From assembly GCA_028287305.1 (NCBI GenBank), contig JAQBPX010000019.1, positions 1-64,000 on the forward strand: DNA of 64,000 nt, in the 5' to 3' direction. The DNA comes from Gemmatimonadota bacterium (GTDB taxonomy: Bacteria; Gemmatimonadota; Gemmatimonadetes; Gemmatimonadales; Gemmatimonadaceae). Position 1 is the first letter of the stretch. Each line of letters begins with the position of its first letter. The translations under genes were made by a program, and so were the position numbers. Positions 35,983 through 44,364 of the stretch are shown here, in pieces. The notes under the pieces are model-generated. The model was not told the origin of the DNA and ran no database searches. It worked only from the letters and a program-made list of their open reading frames with translations.

Positions 35983-36789
35983 ATGTGGCAACGCCCGCTC
36001 TTCCTTGCGGCTTTCGCGCTGAGCGCGATGGCCCTCGCGTCCGCCGCCGGCGCCGCCGATGCGCTGCGTGTCTGCGCCGATCCCGACAACCTTCCGTTCT
36101 CGCACGAGGACGGCAGCGGTTTTGAAAACCGCATCGCCCGCCTGCTGGCGGACGACCTGGGCGCGCCACTGCAATACGAATGGCTGCCGGATCGCCGCGC
36201 GTTCGTGCGCAAGACCCTGGGCGCGGGTTTGTGCGATGTGATCATCGGCGTGCCGGTCGATTTCGAGCGCGTGCTGCCGACGCGGCCGTACTACCGCTCG
36301 ACCTACGTGTTCGTCGAGCGTGAGCCGAAGGGCCAGCCGCCGCTGGTGTCCTTCGACGACCCGCGCATCCGGCAGCGCCGCATCGGCATCCAGCTGATCG
36401 GCAACGACCTGCTGGCATCGCCGCCGGGCTACGCGCTGACGCGCCACGGCGCGATCGACAACGTGGTGGGCGTGACGCTGGCGGGCGACACGCCACCCGC
36501 CGACCGGCTGCTCCGGTCGCTCGCCGCCGGGCAGCTCGACGCGGCGCTCGTCTGGGGCCCGCAAGCCGGGTACTACGCGATGCGATCGCCGGTGCCGCTT
36601 CGCATCAGCCCGGCCGTGCGGCCCGCCGACTTGCCGCTGCCGTTCGAGTTCTCCATCGCGATGGGCGTGCGCCGCGGCGACAAGGCGCTGCAGTCCAGGC
36701 TCGACGAAGTCATCGAGCGCCGCGGTGCGGACATCCGGCGCATCCTGGTGGAGTACGGCGTTCCCCTCGTTCCGGAGCCGCGCCCATGA
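35983..36789 (+). CDS. quinoprotein-associated periplasmic binding protein (XoxJ/MxaJ-like)
   Basis: A 268-residue protein with a signal peptide (ASAAGAADALRV) and a family 3 solute-binding fold. The N-terminal ADPDNLPFSHEDGSGFENRI stretch and DVIIGVPVDFERVLPTRPYYRSTYVFV are typical of the XoxJ/MxaJ group found next to PQQ methanol and ethanol dehydrogenases. These are thought to help activate or fold the dehydrogenase rather than import a solute. It begins 1 bp after the dehydrogenase stop. Confidence 0.88.
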   Translation: MWQRPLFLAAFALSAMALASAAGAADALRVCADPDNLPFSHEDGSGFENRIARLLADDLGAPLQYEWLPDRRAFVRKTLGAGLCDVIIGVPVDFERVLPTRPYYRSTYVFVEREPKGQPPLVSFDDPRIRQRRIGIQLIGNDLLASPPGYALTRHGAIDNVVGVTLAGDTPPADRLLRSLAAGQLDAALVWGPQAGYYAMRSPVPLRISPAVRPADLPLPFEFSIAMGVRRGDKALQSRLDEVIERRGADIRRILVEYGVPLVPEPRP

Positions 36790-37364
36790 GAGCCGCGGCG
36801 CTGTTGTCCGTTCTCGCGGTCGCCACGGCGCTCGCGGCCTGCGAACGCGAAGCCCGGCGCTTCGAGACCACTGTCCCCTCCCCGGGCGCCAGCGCGCCGG
36901 AGTCGCCGCGCGTCGGCGCGTTGCAGCCCGCCACGCCGCAGCAGGGCGGCGTGAAGCTCTCGACGGTGAGCCAGGGACCCTACGAGGGAAACGCATTCGC
37001 GGTGAACCAGGGCAAGCGCCTCTTTCGCTGGTACAACTGCAACGGCTGCCATGCGATGGGAGGCGGCTCCATCGGCCCCGCGCTGATGGACGACCAGTGG
37101 AAGTACGGCAGCTCGTCGTCGGCGATCTTCGCATCCATCATGCAAGGCCGGCCGGAGGGCATGCCCTCGTTCGGCGGCCACATCACCGACGACCAGGCCT
37201 GGCAGATCGTCGCCTACGTCCGCTCGATGAGCGGCCAGTTGCGCAAGGACGTCGAGCCCAGCCGCGGCGATACGCTCAGCGGCGGCGAGCCCGAAGTCGC
37301 GCGCAAGCCGGAAAAGCCCAGGCCGGCGGACCCGCCGCCCCAACCACCCGTCGGGAGCCGCTGA
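36786..37364 (+). CDS. lipid-anchored cytochrome c, likely electron acceptor of the PQQ enzyme
   Basis: A 192-residue monoheme cytochrome c. The N-terminus LAVATALAAC is a probable lipobox. The heme motif YNCNGCHAMGGG is near residue 85, with the axial Met expected in EGMPSFGG. A proline-rich tail (about 165-192) follows. It overlaps the XoxJ-like gene by 4 bp and the oxidase subunit II gene by 1 bp, so it fits as the carrier between dehydrogenase and oxidase (XoxG role). Confidence 0.88.
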   Translation: MRAAALLSVLAVATALAACEREARRFETTVPSPGASAPESPRVGALQPATPQQGGVKLSTVSQGPYEGNAFAVNQGKRLFRWYNCNGCHAMGGGSIGPALMDDQWKYGSSSSAIFASIMQGRPEGMPSFGGHITDDQAWQIVAYVRSMSGQLRKDVEPSRGDTLSGGEPEVARKPEKPRPADPPPQPPVGSR

Positions 37365-38311
37365 TGTTCGAACCCGCGGGGCCGCAGGCCCATCTCATCC
37401 TCCAGCTGTGGCACCTCATCGCATGGACCTGCGCGGGCGTCTTCGCCGCGATCCTGCTGGTGCTGGTCGCGATCCTGCTTCGCACGCCAAGAGCTCCCAT
37501 GCCGGCGGCGCCCGACCTTTCTACCACCGACAAGGCCGAGCCCGGGCCGAGGCGCAGCGTCGCGACCGCGGTCGTGGCCTCGGCGCTGCTGCTGCTCGCG
37601 CTGGTGGTAGCCAGCGTCTTCACCGACCGCGCGGTGGCGCGCATGTCCCTGGTCGACGCGGTCAACATCGAACTCACGGGCCACCAGTGGTGGTGGAGCG
37701 CGCGCTACATCAACGGGCCGGTGTCGGACACTTTCACCACCGCCAACGAAGTCCACATCCCGGTGGGACGGCCCGTCATCTTCACGCTCAAGGCCGACGA
37801 CGTCATCCACAGCATCTGGGTGCCGCGGCTGGCCGGCAAGAAGGACCTGATCCCGGGCCGCACCGCGAGCCTGCAATTGCGCGCCGACGAACCGGGGGTG
37901 TACCAGGGCCGCTGCGCCGAATTCTGCGGCCTGGAACATGCGTTCATGGGCCTGCAGATCGTGGCCGATCCGGCGGACCGGTATGAGGCCTGGGCCGCGG
38001 CGCAACGCCGCCCCGCGAGCGAACCCGCGGACGCGCAAGCCCTGCGCGGGCGCGAGCTGTTCCTCAGCCAGAGCTGCGCGATGTGCCACGCCGTGCAAGG
38101 AACGACCGCCGGCGCCCAGCACGGACCGGACCTGACGCACGTGGCGGGCCGGCGCGAACTCGCGGCCGGCACGCTGCCCAACACGCGGGAGAACCTGCAA
38201 GCCTGGATCGCCGACCCGCAAAAACACAAGCCCGGCACCAACATGCCTTCCACGCCCTTGTCGCAGGCCGACCTGTCGGCACTCGTCACCTACCTGGAAA
38301 CGCTGAAATGA
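37364..38311 (+). CDS. coxB: caa3-type cytochrome c oxidase subunit II with fused heme c domain
   Basis: A 315-residue subunit II. Two N-terminal helices (about 10-43 and 64-87) precede the CuA cupredoxin domain with GHQWWWSARY and the ligand loop GRCAEFCGLEHAFMGLQ, then a C-terminal cytochrome c domain with SCAMCHAVQG and Met in GTNMPSTP. The fused heme marks the caa3 type, which can take electrons straight from another cytochrome. ATG 37364 shares one base with the previous stop; the next gene overlaps by 4 bp. Confidence 0.93.
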   Translation: MFEPAGPQAHLILQLWHLIAWTCAGVFAAILLVLVAILLRTPRAPMPAAPDLSTTDKAEPGPRRSVATAVVASALLLLALVVASVFTDRAVARMSLVDAVNIELTGHQWWWSARYINGPVSDTFTTANEVHIPVGRPVIFTLKADDVIHSIWVPRLAGKKDLIPGRTASLQLRADEPGVYQGRCAEFCGLEHAFMGLQIVADPADRYEAWAAAQRRPASEPADAQALRGRELFLSQSCAMCHAVQGTTAGAQHGPDLTHVAGRRELAAGTLPNTRENLQAWIADPQKHKPGTNMPSTPLSQADLSALVTYLETLK

Positions 38312-40287
38312 AACGCCAGCCGAGCGAGCAGGAAATCCGGGACGCCGCGCCGCGCCTGCGGGACGGGCCCGGCCCCGGCTCGCCGGAGGCGCGCGCCCTG
38401 GATGAAACCTGGAGCGATGCCCCGGGCCTCATCGGGTGGTTCAGCGCCATCAACCACAAGACGATCGCGCTGCGCTTCGTGGTGGCGACGATGCTGTTCT
38501 TCGGTGCCGGCGGCATCCTGGCGGCGCTGATGCGCCTGCAGCTCGCGCGGCCGGGCAACAAGCTGATGGGCCCGGACATGTACAACCAGGTGTTCACGAT
38601 GCACGGCACCACGATGATGTTCCTCTTTGCGGTGCCGGTGATGCAGGCGGTAGCGGTGTACCTCGTTCCCTTGATGGTGGGTACGCGCAGCATCGCCTTC
38701 CCCCGCCTGAATGCCTACGCGTTCTGGGTGTTCGTCTTCGGCGGGCTGATGCTGTATGCCGCGTTCTTCGTCAACGCCGGCGCCGACGCGGGATGGTTTT
38801 CCTACGTGCCGCTGGCGGGCCCGGACTTCTCGCCGGGCAAGCGGGTGGACTTCTGGGCGCAGATGATCACGTACACCGAGCTGTCGGCCATCGTCGAGGC
38901 CATCGTCGTCATCACCACGGCGCTGAAACTGCGCGCGCCGGGCATGACGCTCAACCGCATGCCGCTGTTCGTGTGGGCGATGCTGGTCACGGCCTTCATG
39001 ATCCTCTTCGCCATGCCGGCTGTGATGCTCGCCAGCACGGCGCTCATCATGGACCGCCTGGTCGGCACGCATTTCTACAACCCCGCCGAAGGCGGCGACG
39101 CCCTGCTCTGGCAGCACCTGTTCTGGTTCTTCGGCCATCCCGAGGTGTACTTGATCTTCATTCCCGGGCTGGGCTTCATCTCGGCCATCATTCCCACCTT
39201 CGCGCGCCGCCCGATGTTCGGCTACACGGCGATGGTGCTGTCGCTCATCGCCACGGCGTTTCTCGCGTTCGGGCTGTGGGTGCACCACATGTTCGCCACC
39301 AACCTGCCCGAGCTGGGCAAGAGCTTCTTCACGGCGGCGAGCATGATGATCGCCATCCCCACGGCCACCCAGATCTTCTGCTGGCTCGCCACGCTGTGGA
39401 CCGGCCGGCTGAACTTCAAGACACCGCTGCTGTTCGTGCTGGCGTTCTTCTTCATCCTGGTGCTGGGCGGCTTGACGGGCATCATCCTCGCGGCGGTGCC
39501 CATCAACCTGCAGGTGCACGACAGCTACTTCGTCGTCGCGCACCTGCACTATGTGCTGATCGGCGGCGCGGTGTTCCCGCTGTTCGGCGCCTTCTATTAC
39601 TGGTTCCCCAAATTCACGGGCCGCATGATGAGCGAGAGGCTCGGCCGCTGGAATTTCTGGCTGATGTTCGTGGGCTTCAACGTCGCCTTCTTCCCGATGC
39701 ACTTGCTGGGGATGCAAGGCATGCCCCGGCGTGTCTACACCTACCAGGCGGAAAGCGGCTGGGGCCAGATGAACTTCGTGTCCACCGCCGGTGCCCTCGT
39801 CCTCGCGGCCGGCGTCCTGCTGTTCGTGATCAACGCGCTGCGCAGCTGGCACGCGGGCGCGGCGGCCGGAAACGACCCCTGGGGCGGCGGCACACTCGAA
39901 TGGGCGGCGTCTTCGCCGCCCGCGCCATGCAATTTCCATGCGCTGCCGGTGGTGCACTCGCGCGACCCGGTGTGGCAGCCCCTGCCCTCCGGTCCACCCG
40001 CGCAGCCGCCCTTGCCTACCCACGTCATGGGACTCACGGCGGACGAGCGGCAATTGCTGGTCACCACCGTCGTCGATGCCCGGCCCGATGTGCTGCACAC
40101 CTTTCCGCGCCCGTCGATCTGGCCCTTTGCCTGCGCGGTCGCGACCACGGTGCTGTTCACCGCATCGATCTTCACGGCGTGGGCGGTGGTCTGGGGCATG
40201 GTTCCGGTGGCGATCATCCTGACGCTGTGGTTCTGGCCGCACCGCCACGAGACGGCGCGGCACCTGGCCATGGAGCGCAAGCCATGA
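38308..40287 (+). CDS. coxA: cytochrome c oxidase subunit I, extended C-terminus
   Basis: A 659-residue heme-copper oxidase of the A family. The CuB/Tyr motif FGHPEVYLIFIPG, GLWVHHMFATN, and the heme pair in VVAHLHYVLIGG are present, and the initial MHGTTMMFLFAVP helix has the low-spin heme His. An extra C-terminal stretch (about 540-659) has a long linker and two more helices, which may stand in for a subunit IV. It overlaps both neighbours by 4 bp. Confidence 0.95.
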   Translation: MKRQPSEQEIRDAAPRLRDGPGPGSPEARALDETWSDAPGLIGWFSAINHKTIALRFVVATMLFFGAGGILAALMRLQLARPGNKLMGPDMYNQVFTMHGTTMMFLFAVPVMQAVAVYLVPLMVGTRSIAFPRLNAYAFWVFVFGGLMLYAAFFVNAGADAGWFSYVPLAGPDFSPGKRVDFWAQMITYTELSAIVEAIVVITTALKLRAPGMTLNRMPLFVWAMLVTAFMILFAMPAVMLASTALIMDRLVGTHFYNPAEGGDALLWQHLFWFFGHPEVYLIFIPGLGFISAIIPTFARRPMFGYTAMVLSLIATAFLAFGLWVHHMFATNLPELGKSFFTAASMMIAIPTATQIFCWLATLWTGRLNFKTPLLFVLAFFFILVLGGLTGIILAAVPINLQVHDSYFVVAHLHYVLIGGAVFPLFGAFYYWFPKFTGRMMSERLGRWNFWLMFVGFNVAFFPMHLLGMQGMPRRVYTYQAESGWGQMNFVSTAGALVLAAGVLLFVINALRSWHAGAAAGNDPWGGGTLEWAASSPPAPCNFHALPVVHSRDPVWQPLPSGPPAQPPLPTHVMGLTADERQLLVTTVVDARPDVLHTFPRPSIWPFACAVATTVLFTASIFTAWAVVWGMVPVAIILTLWFWPHRHETARHLAMERKP

Positions 40288-40898
40288 CCGCGGCGCGCGT
40301 GCGCGGGACGGCGCTCGACGTGTCGAGCCTGCCGACCTATGGCTTCTCGCATCGCAGCATCGTGTGGTGGGCGACTCTGGGCATGATCGCGGTGGAGGCC
40401 ACCGTGTTCGCGCTGGCGATCGCGACCTACTTCTACCTGCGCAGCCATGCCACCACATGGCCGCTGGCCGGCAAGCCGCCCGACCTGCTGTGGGGCACGA
40501 TCAATACGCTCGTGATGCTGGGCAGCCTCCTTCCCAACCACTTGGCCAAGAAAGCCGCCGAGAAAGACAACGTGAGCCGGGCGCGCTTGTGGATGGCCGT
40601 TTGCCTCGCGATGGGGCTGCTGTTCCTGGTCATTCGCATCTTCGAGTTCCGGTCGCTCAACACCGGATGGGACACCGACGCCTACGGGTCCATCGTGTGG
40701 ACGCTTCTGGGCCTGCACACCGTCCACCTGGTCACGGATTTCTACGATTCGGCGGTGCTCACGCTGCTGCTCTTCATCGGGCCGCTGGAGGGCCGGCACA
40801 TGCAGGACGTGAGCGAGAACGCGTTCTATTGGTACTTCGTGGTGGCGTCCTGGCTGCCGATCTACCTCGTCATCTACTGGGCCGCGCGCCTGCATTGA
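40284..40898 (+). CDS. coxC: cytochrome c oxidase subunit III
   Basis: A 204-residue membrane protein of the CoxC family with about five helices, a short form compared with seven-helix versions. Family blocks include WWATLGMIAVEATVFALAI, ATYFYLR, LLGLHTVHLVTDF and NAFYWYFVVASWLPIYLVIYW. It surrounds subunit I and stabilises proton pumping. ATG 40284 overlaps the coxA stop by 4 bp. Confidence 0.92.
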   Translation: MTAARVRGTALDVSSLPTYGFSHRSIVWWATLGMIAVEATVFALAIATYFYLRSHATTWPLAGKPPDLLWGTINTLVMLGSLLPNHLAKKAAEKDNVSRARLWMAVCLAMGLLFLVIRIFEFRSLNTGWDTDAYGSIVWTLLGLHTVHLVTDFYDSAVLTLLLFIGPLEGRHMQDVSENAFYWYFVVASWLPIYLVIYWAARLH

Positions 40899-40909
40899 GG
40901 AGTTCCTGC

Positions 40910-41254
40910 ATGCGCGTCTGGCTCGCTCTCTTCGCCGCTCCCAGCCTGGTCCTGGCTTGCCAGGCCACGCTTTACGCGCTGGTGACGCCGTCGTGCGCCA
41001 TGCAGACCCGCGCCGTGCTGCACGCCGTCGCGGCGGGCAGCCTGGCGGTGACGCTGGTCTTCACGCTGCTGGCGCTGCGCGAGTGGCGCTTGCGGGCGGC
41101 CGGCACGGGCAAGGTGCTCGACAGCGACGGTGCCGACACCGCGACTTCGCGGCGTTTTCTCGCCATCGTGGCGACCAGCGTCGGCCTGCTGTCCTGCCTG
41201 GCCATCGCCGCCATGTGGATCACCATCTGGGTGCTGTCGCCGTGCTGGAATTGA
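40910..41254 (+). CDS. small membrane protein of the oxidase operon, unknown
   Basis: I do not recognise this 114-residue protein. It has about three helices (about 4-28, 35-58 and 82-108) and ends WVLSPCWN. ATG 40910 follows a good GAGGAG site 11 bp after coxC. Position between coxC and the CtaG-type gene suggests an oxidase accessory or assembly role. Its 3' end overlaps the next gene. Confidence 0.8.
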   Translation: MRVWLALFAAPSLVLACQATLYALVTPSCAMQTRAVLHAVAAGSLAVTLVFTLLALREWRLRAAGTGKVLDSDGADTATSRRFLAIVATSVGLLSCLAIAAMWITIWVLSPCWN

Positions 41255-42150
41255 AACGCGCCTGCCGGCTGGCTGGATTGGCCGTGCTGGCCGCGGCGGC
41301 TTGCGGGCTTGTTTCGGCGCATGCGATAGACGACACTGGCTCGCCATTGGCGCGGTGGACTTTCGAGCCTTGGGTCATCCTGCCGATGCTGCTCTCGCTG
41401 TGCGCCTACGCCGTCGGCGCGGCGCGGCTCTGGCGCCACGCGGGCAACGGCCGCGGCCTGTCCGTGGGAAATGCTTCGGCGTTCGCGGCCGGCTGGCTTG
41501 CGCTCGCCGTGGCGCTGGTTTCGCCCCTCGACGCCCTCGGGGCGCAATTGTTTTCGGCGCACATGGTGCAGCATGAAGTGCTGATGCTGCTTGCCGCGCC
41601 GCTCATGGTCACGGGCCGGCCGCTCGCCGCCTGGGCTTGGGCGCTGCCGGCGCCGTGGCGCAAGAGGCTGCCGGCGTCGTTGCACAGGGCGTGGCTGGCA
41701 CGCAGCTGGAGCGCCATCACCGACCCGCTTGCCGCGTGGGCACTGCATGCGCTCGCCCTCTGGCTGTGGCACGTGCCGGCGCTGTTCGAGGCGGCGCTCC
41801 ACAACGAAGGCGTGCACGCGCTGCAGCACGCGAGTTTTCTCGCGACGGCGCTGCTCTTCTGGTGGGCGGTGCTGGGGCCGGACACCCGGGCCCGCCGCGC
41901 GGGCCTCGCATTGCTGCTGCTGTTCACCACCATGCTGCACACCGGCGCGCTCGGTGCCCTGCTCGCCCTGGCCCCGACGCCCTGGTATCCGCCCTACGTG
42001 GACAGCGCCGTCGCCTTGGGCCTGGACCCGGTGCAGGACCAGCAACTCGGCGGGCTGATCATGTGGATACCTGGCGGCGTGGCATACCTCGGGGTGGGCC
42101 TGTACGTGGTGGCGCGGCTGCTGCGGCGCAGTTCGAGGGCACTCGCATGA
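41242..42150 (+). CDS. caa3-type oxidase assembly factor (CtaG family, PF09678-like)
   Basis: A membrane protein of about 300 residues with seven helices and the family His motifs SAHMVQHEVLMLLAAPLM, WLWHVPALFEAALHNEGVHA and QLGGLIMWIPGG. This CtaG type (unrelated to Cox11) helps copper insertion in caa3 oxidases and fits the caa3-type CoxB here. The start is uncertain: GTG 41242 or TTG 41251, the latter giving a 4-bp overlap with the previous stop. The ATG-type overlap continues to the next gene. Confidence 0.88.
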   Translation: MLELKRACRLAGLAVLAAAACGLVSAHAIDDTGSPLARWTFEPWVILPMLLSLCAYAVGAARLWRHAGNGRGLSVGNASAFAAGWLALAVALVSPLDALGAQLFSAHMVQHEVLMLLAAPLMVTGRPLAAWAWALPAPWRKRLPASLHRAWLARSWSAITDPLAAWALHALALWLWHVPALFEAALHNEGVHALQHASFLATALLFWWAVLGPDTRARRAGLALLLLFTTMLHTGALGALLALAPTPWYPPYVDSAVALGLDPVQDQQLGGLIMWIPGGVAYLGVGLYVVARLLRRSSRALA

Positions 42151-42572
42151 AATTGATTCGAACCTGCCTATTCCTGGCCATCGCCGCCACGGCCTGCGCG
42201 TGCGACTCGCCCAAGACACTGCTGGAACTCGACGACATCCAGCGGGCCGCCCGGGACACGGCCAGCCTCGCGGCCGAGAGCGCGCTGCTGGTCGAGCAGA
42301 TCCGGCAAGGCCGGCTGGGCGACAACTACGTCTGGGTTCACCAGCAGGCGCTGCAGGAAGAGTCGCGCAAGGCGGCGCAGTCCTTGCAAAAGCCGGCGCG
42401 CCCCGACTTGCGGGAACGCCAGCAGCTCGCCGTGGTCCTGGATGCGCGATTGGCGCTGGGCCTGCAGCAGGTGGCCCAGGGGATGGCGGACCCCGCCGAG
42501 CTCCAGCGTCTCGCCAAATCGTTCAACGACATCGAAACGCAGGCCAATGCCTTGAAGGGCGGCAAGAAGTGA
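42147..42572 (+). CDS. putative lipoprotein, unknown, in oxidase operon
   Basis: I do not recognise this 141-residue protein. The N-terminus MKLIRTCLFLAIAATACAC looks like a lipoprotein signal with Cys at 17 or 19. The rest is mostly helical and charged, with no Cys or metal motif. It overlaps the CtaG-type gene and the Nramp-like gene by 4 bp each (ATGA, GTGA), so it belongs to the same operon. Confidence 0.75.
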   Translation: MKLIRTCLFLAIAATACACDSPKTLLELDDIQRAARDTASLAAESALLVEQIRQGRLGDNYVWVHQQALQEESRKAAQSLQKPARPDLRERQQLAVVLDARLALGLQQVAQGMADPAELQRLAKSFNDIETQANALKGGKK

Positions 42573-43804
42573 GCAGCATCCTCGAACTCGCCCTGGGAAT
42601 CATGACCGCGCTCGGCGGTTTCGTGGACATTGGCGAGCTGGTGTTTGCCGTGGAGGCCGGCGCGAAGTTCGGCTACGGCCTTCTTTGGGTCGTGGTGACG
42701 GGCACCATCGGCATCGCGATTTTTGGCGAGATGTCGGGCCGCATCGCCGCGGTGCTGAAGAAGCCGTCGTTCGAAATCGTGCGCGACCACTTCGGTTTCG
42801 GCCGCGCGCTGGGCGTGCTCATCGCCTCCAATATCGTCAACGTCCTTACCTGCGCCGCCGAGATCGGCGGGCTGGCGATCATCCTGCAACTGGTGTTCGG
42901 CGCCAACTACAGCTTGATGCTCGCCGCCGCCGCCGGCCTTTTGCTGGTGACGGTGTTCGTCCTGCCGTTCCGCTGGATAGAGCGGGTGTTCGGCCTGTTC
43001 GGCCTCACGTTGCTGGTCTATGCTGTCGCCGCCGTGCAGTTGGGACCTGACTGGGGCGAGGTGGCCCGGGGCCTCGTGCCGAAATTGCCCGAGCCCGACA
43101 TGCCGGGCCTGCCGATCTATGCGTACTACGTGGTGGGCTTGCTCAGCTCCATTCTGATGCCGTACGAGATCTATTTCTATTCATCGGGCGCCATCGAGGA
43201 CAAGTGGACGCCGAAGGACCTGCCGATCAACAAGCTCACCGCCGGCGTGGGGTTCGCATTGGGCGGCCTGCTCACCATGGCGCTGATCGTCGTGGGGGCG
43301 GACGTATTCCTGCCCCTTCACATCGATCCGCAGCGGCTGAGCTCGGTGGTGCTCGGCGCGGCCGTGCCGTTGGGCCACGCCGGTTTCCTGTTCGCATTGG
43401 CCGGCATCTTCTTCGCCGTCGGCGGGGCCGCGGTGGAGACGGCGCTCTCGGCTGGCTACAACGCCGCGCAGTTCTTCGGCATTCCCTGGGGCAAGTGCCA
43501 CAAGCCCAGGGCGGTGCCGCTCTTCACGCTGTTCTGGATGGTGGCCATCCTGCTGGGCACCGGCATCGCCATGAGCGGCGCCAACCCGATCGAGGTGGTG
43601 GAGTATTCCGTGATCTTCGCCGTCGTGGTGCTGCCGTTCACCTACTACCCCATATTGCGCCTGGCCGACAACCGCAAGGTGATGGGCAAGCACGTGAACT
43701 CGCCCATCATCCGCGTGCTCGGTTGGGGCTACTTCGGCCTGATCTGCCTGGTCGCGGCCGCCGCCATTCCACTGCTGGTGGCCACCCACATGGGGCAGCG
43801 CTAG
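42569..43804 (+). CDS. Nramp-like transporter lacking the canonical DPGN motif
   Basis: A protein of about 411 residues with eleven helices in the Nramp/APC layout. In helix 1 the metal-binding DPGN is replaced by GGFVDIGEL, and in helix 6 the M-P-H motif is replaced by LMPYEIYFYSSGAIE. These are the positions that select Mn/Fe, so the substrate may differ (Mg, trivalent metals or a non-metal). GTG 42569 overlaps the lipoprotein stop; an ATG near 42602 is an alternative. It is the last gene of the PQQ dehydrogenase-oxidase operon. Confidence 0.8.
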   Translation: MSSILELALGIMTALGGFVDIGELVFAVEAGAKFGYGLLWVVVTGTIGIAIFGEMSGRIAAVLKKPSFEIVRDHFGFGRALGVLIASNIVNVLTCAAEIGGLAIILQLVFGANYSLMLAAAAGLLLVTVFVLPFRWIERVFGLFGLTLLVYAVAAVQLGPDWGEVARGLVPKLPEPDMPGLPIYAYYVVGLLSSILMPYEIYFYSSGAIEDKWTPKDLPINKLTAGVGFALGGLLTMALIVVGADVFLPLHIDPQRLSSVVLGAAVPLGHAGFLFALAGIFFAVGGAAVETALSAGYNAAQFFGIPWGKCHKPRAVPLFTLFWMVAILLGTGIAMSGANPIEVVEYSVIFAVVVLPFTYYPILRLADNRKVMGKHVNSPIIRVLGWGYFGLICLVAAAAIPLLVATHMGQR

Positions 43805-44364
43805 GGCGCGTCGCGCAAACGCAGGTACAACATTTCCAGCCGTTCGGCTTGGGCCAGGTCCTGCACCGTGTCGATGTCGGTCACGATCCCGGCGTCGTCC
43901 AGTTCCAGTTGCGCAACCGGCTGGAGCGCCGCCCGCGCGCGCACCACCAATGCCGCGCCTTGCGGCCCCTTGAGCGCGAGCAATGCTTCGCGGCAGTTTG
44001 CCGAGAAACCCACCGGGTGGCCGCGCTGCCCGCGATAGTGCGGCAGCACGACATCGTTGCCGGGCAGCGCCGCGGCGACAGCTTGCAAGCTGCCTGGCTG
44101 CACCAGCGGAAGATCGGCCGGCAATACCAGCCAGCCTGCGGCGTTCCGCGTGGCGCGCACCGCGGCGGCGATGGAATCGCCCATGCCTTCGTGCCCCGCG
44201 TCTTCCAGGTGCCAGGGCAAGCCGCTGGCGCGCACGGCATCGAGCGTGCGCTCGAGGACCGGCTTGCCGGCCAGCAACGCTTGCAGTTTGGAACCGGTGC
44301 CGCCGGAAGCGATGAAGCGCTCGCCTTTGCCGGAAGCCAGGATGAGGATGGTGGGTTGGCTCAC
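43801..44364 (-). CDS. molybdenum cofactor nucleotidyltransferase (MocA-like)
   Basis: A 187-residue MobA-like NTP transferase. The nucleotide loop is LILASGKGERFIASGGTGSK and the Mg site is WLVLPADLPLVQP; RGHPVGFS is the cofactor-side motif. MocA-type enzymes add CMP to Mo-molybdopterin for xanthine-oxidase-family enzymes. It overlaps xdhC-like by 4 bp and closes the operon of two molybdenum hydroxylases. The stop overlaps the convergent Nramp-like gene by 4 bp. Confidence 0.88.
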   Translation of the reverse strand: MSQPTILILASGKGERFIASGGTGSKLQALLAGKPVLERTLDAVRASGLPWHLEDAGHEGMGDSIAAAVRATRNAAGWLVLPADLPLVQPGSLQAVAAALPGNDVVLPHYRGQRGHPVGFSANCREALLALKGPQGAALVVRARAALQPVAQLELDDAGIVTDIDTVQDLAQAERLEMLYLRLRDAP

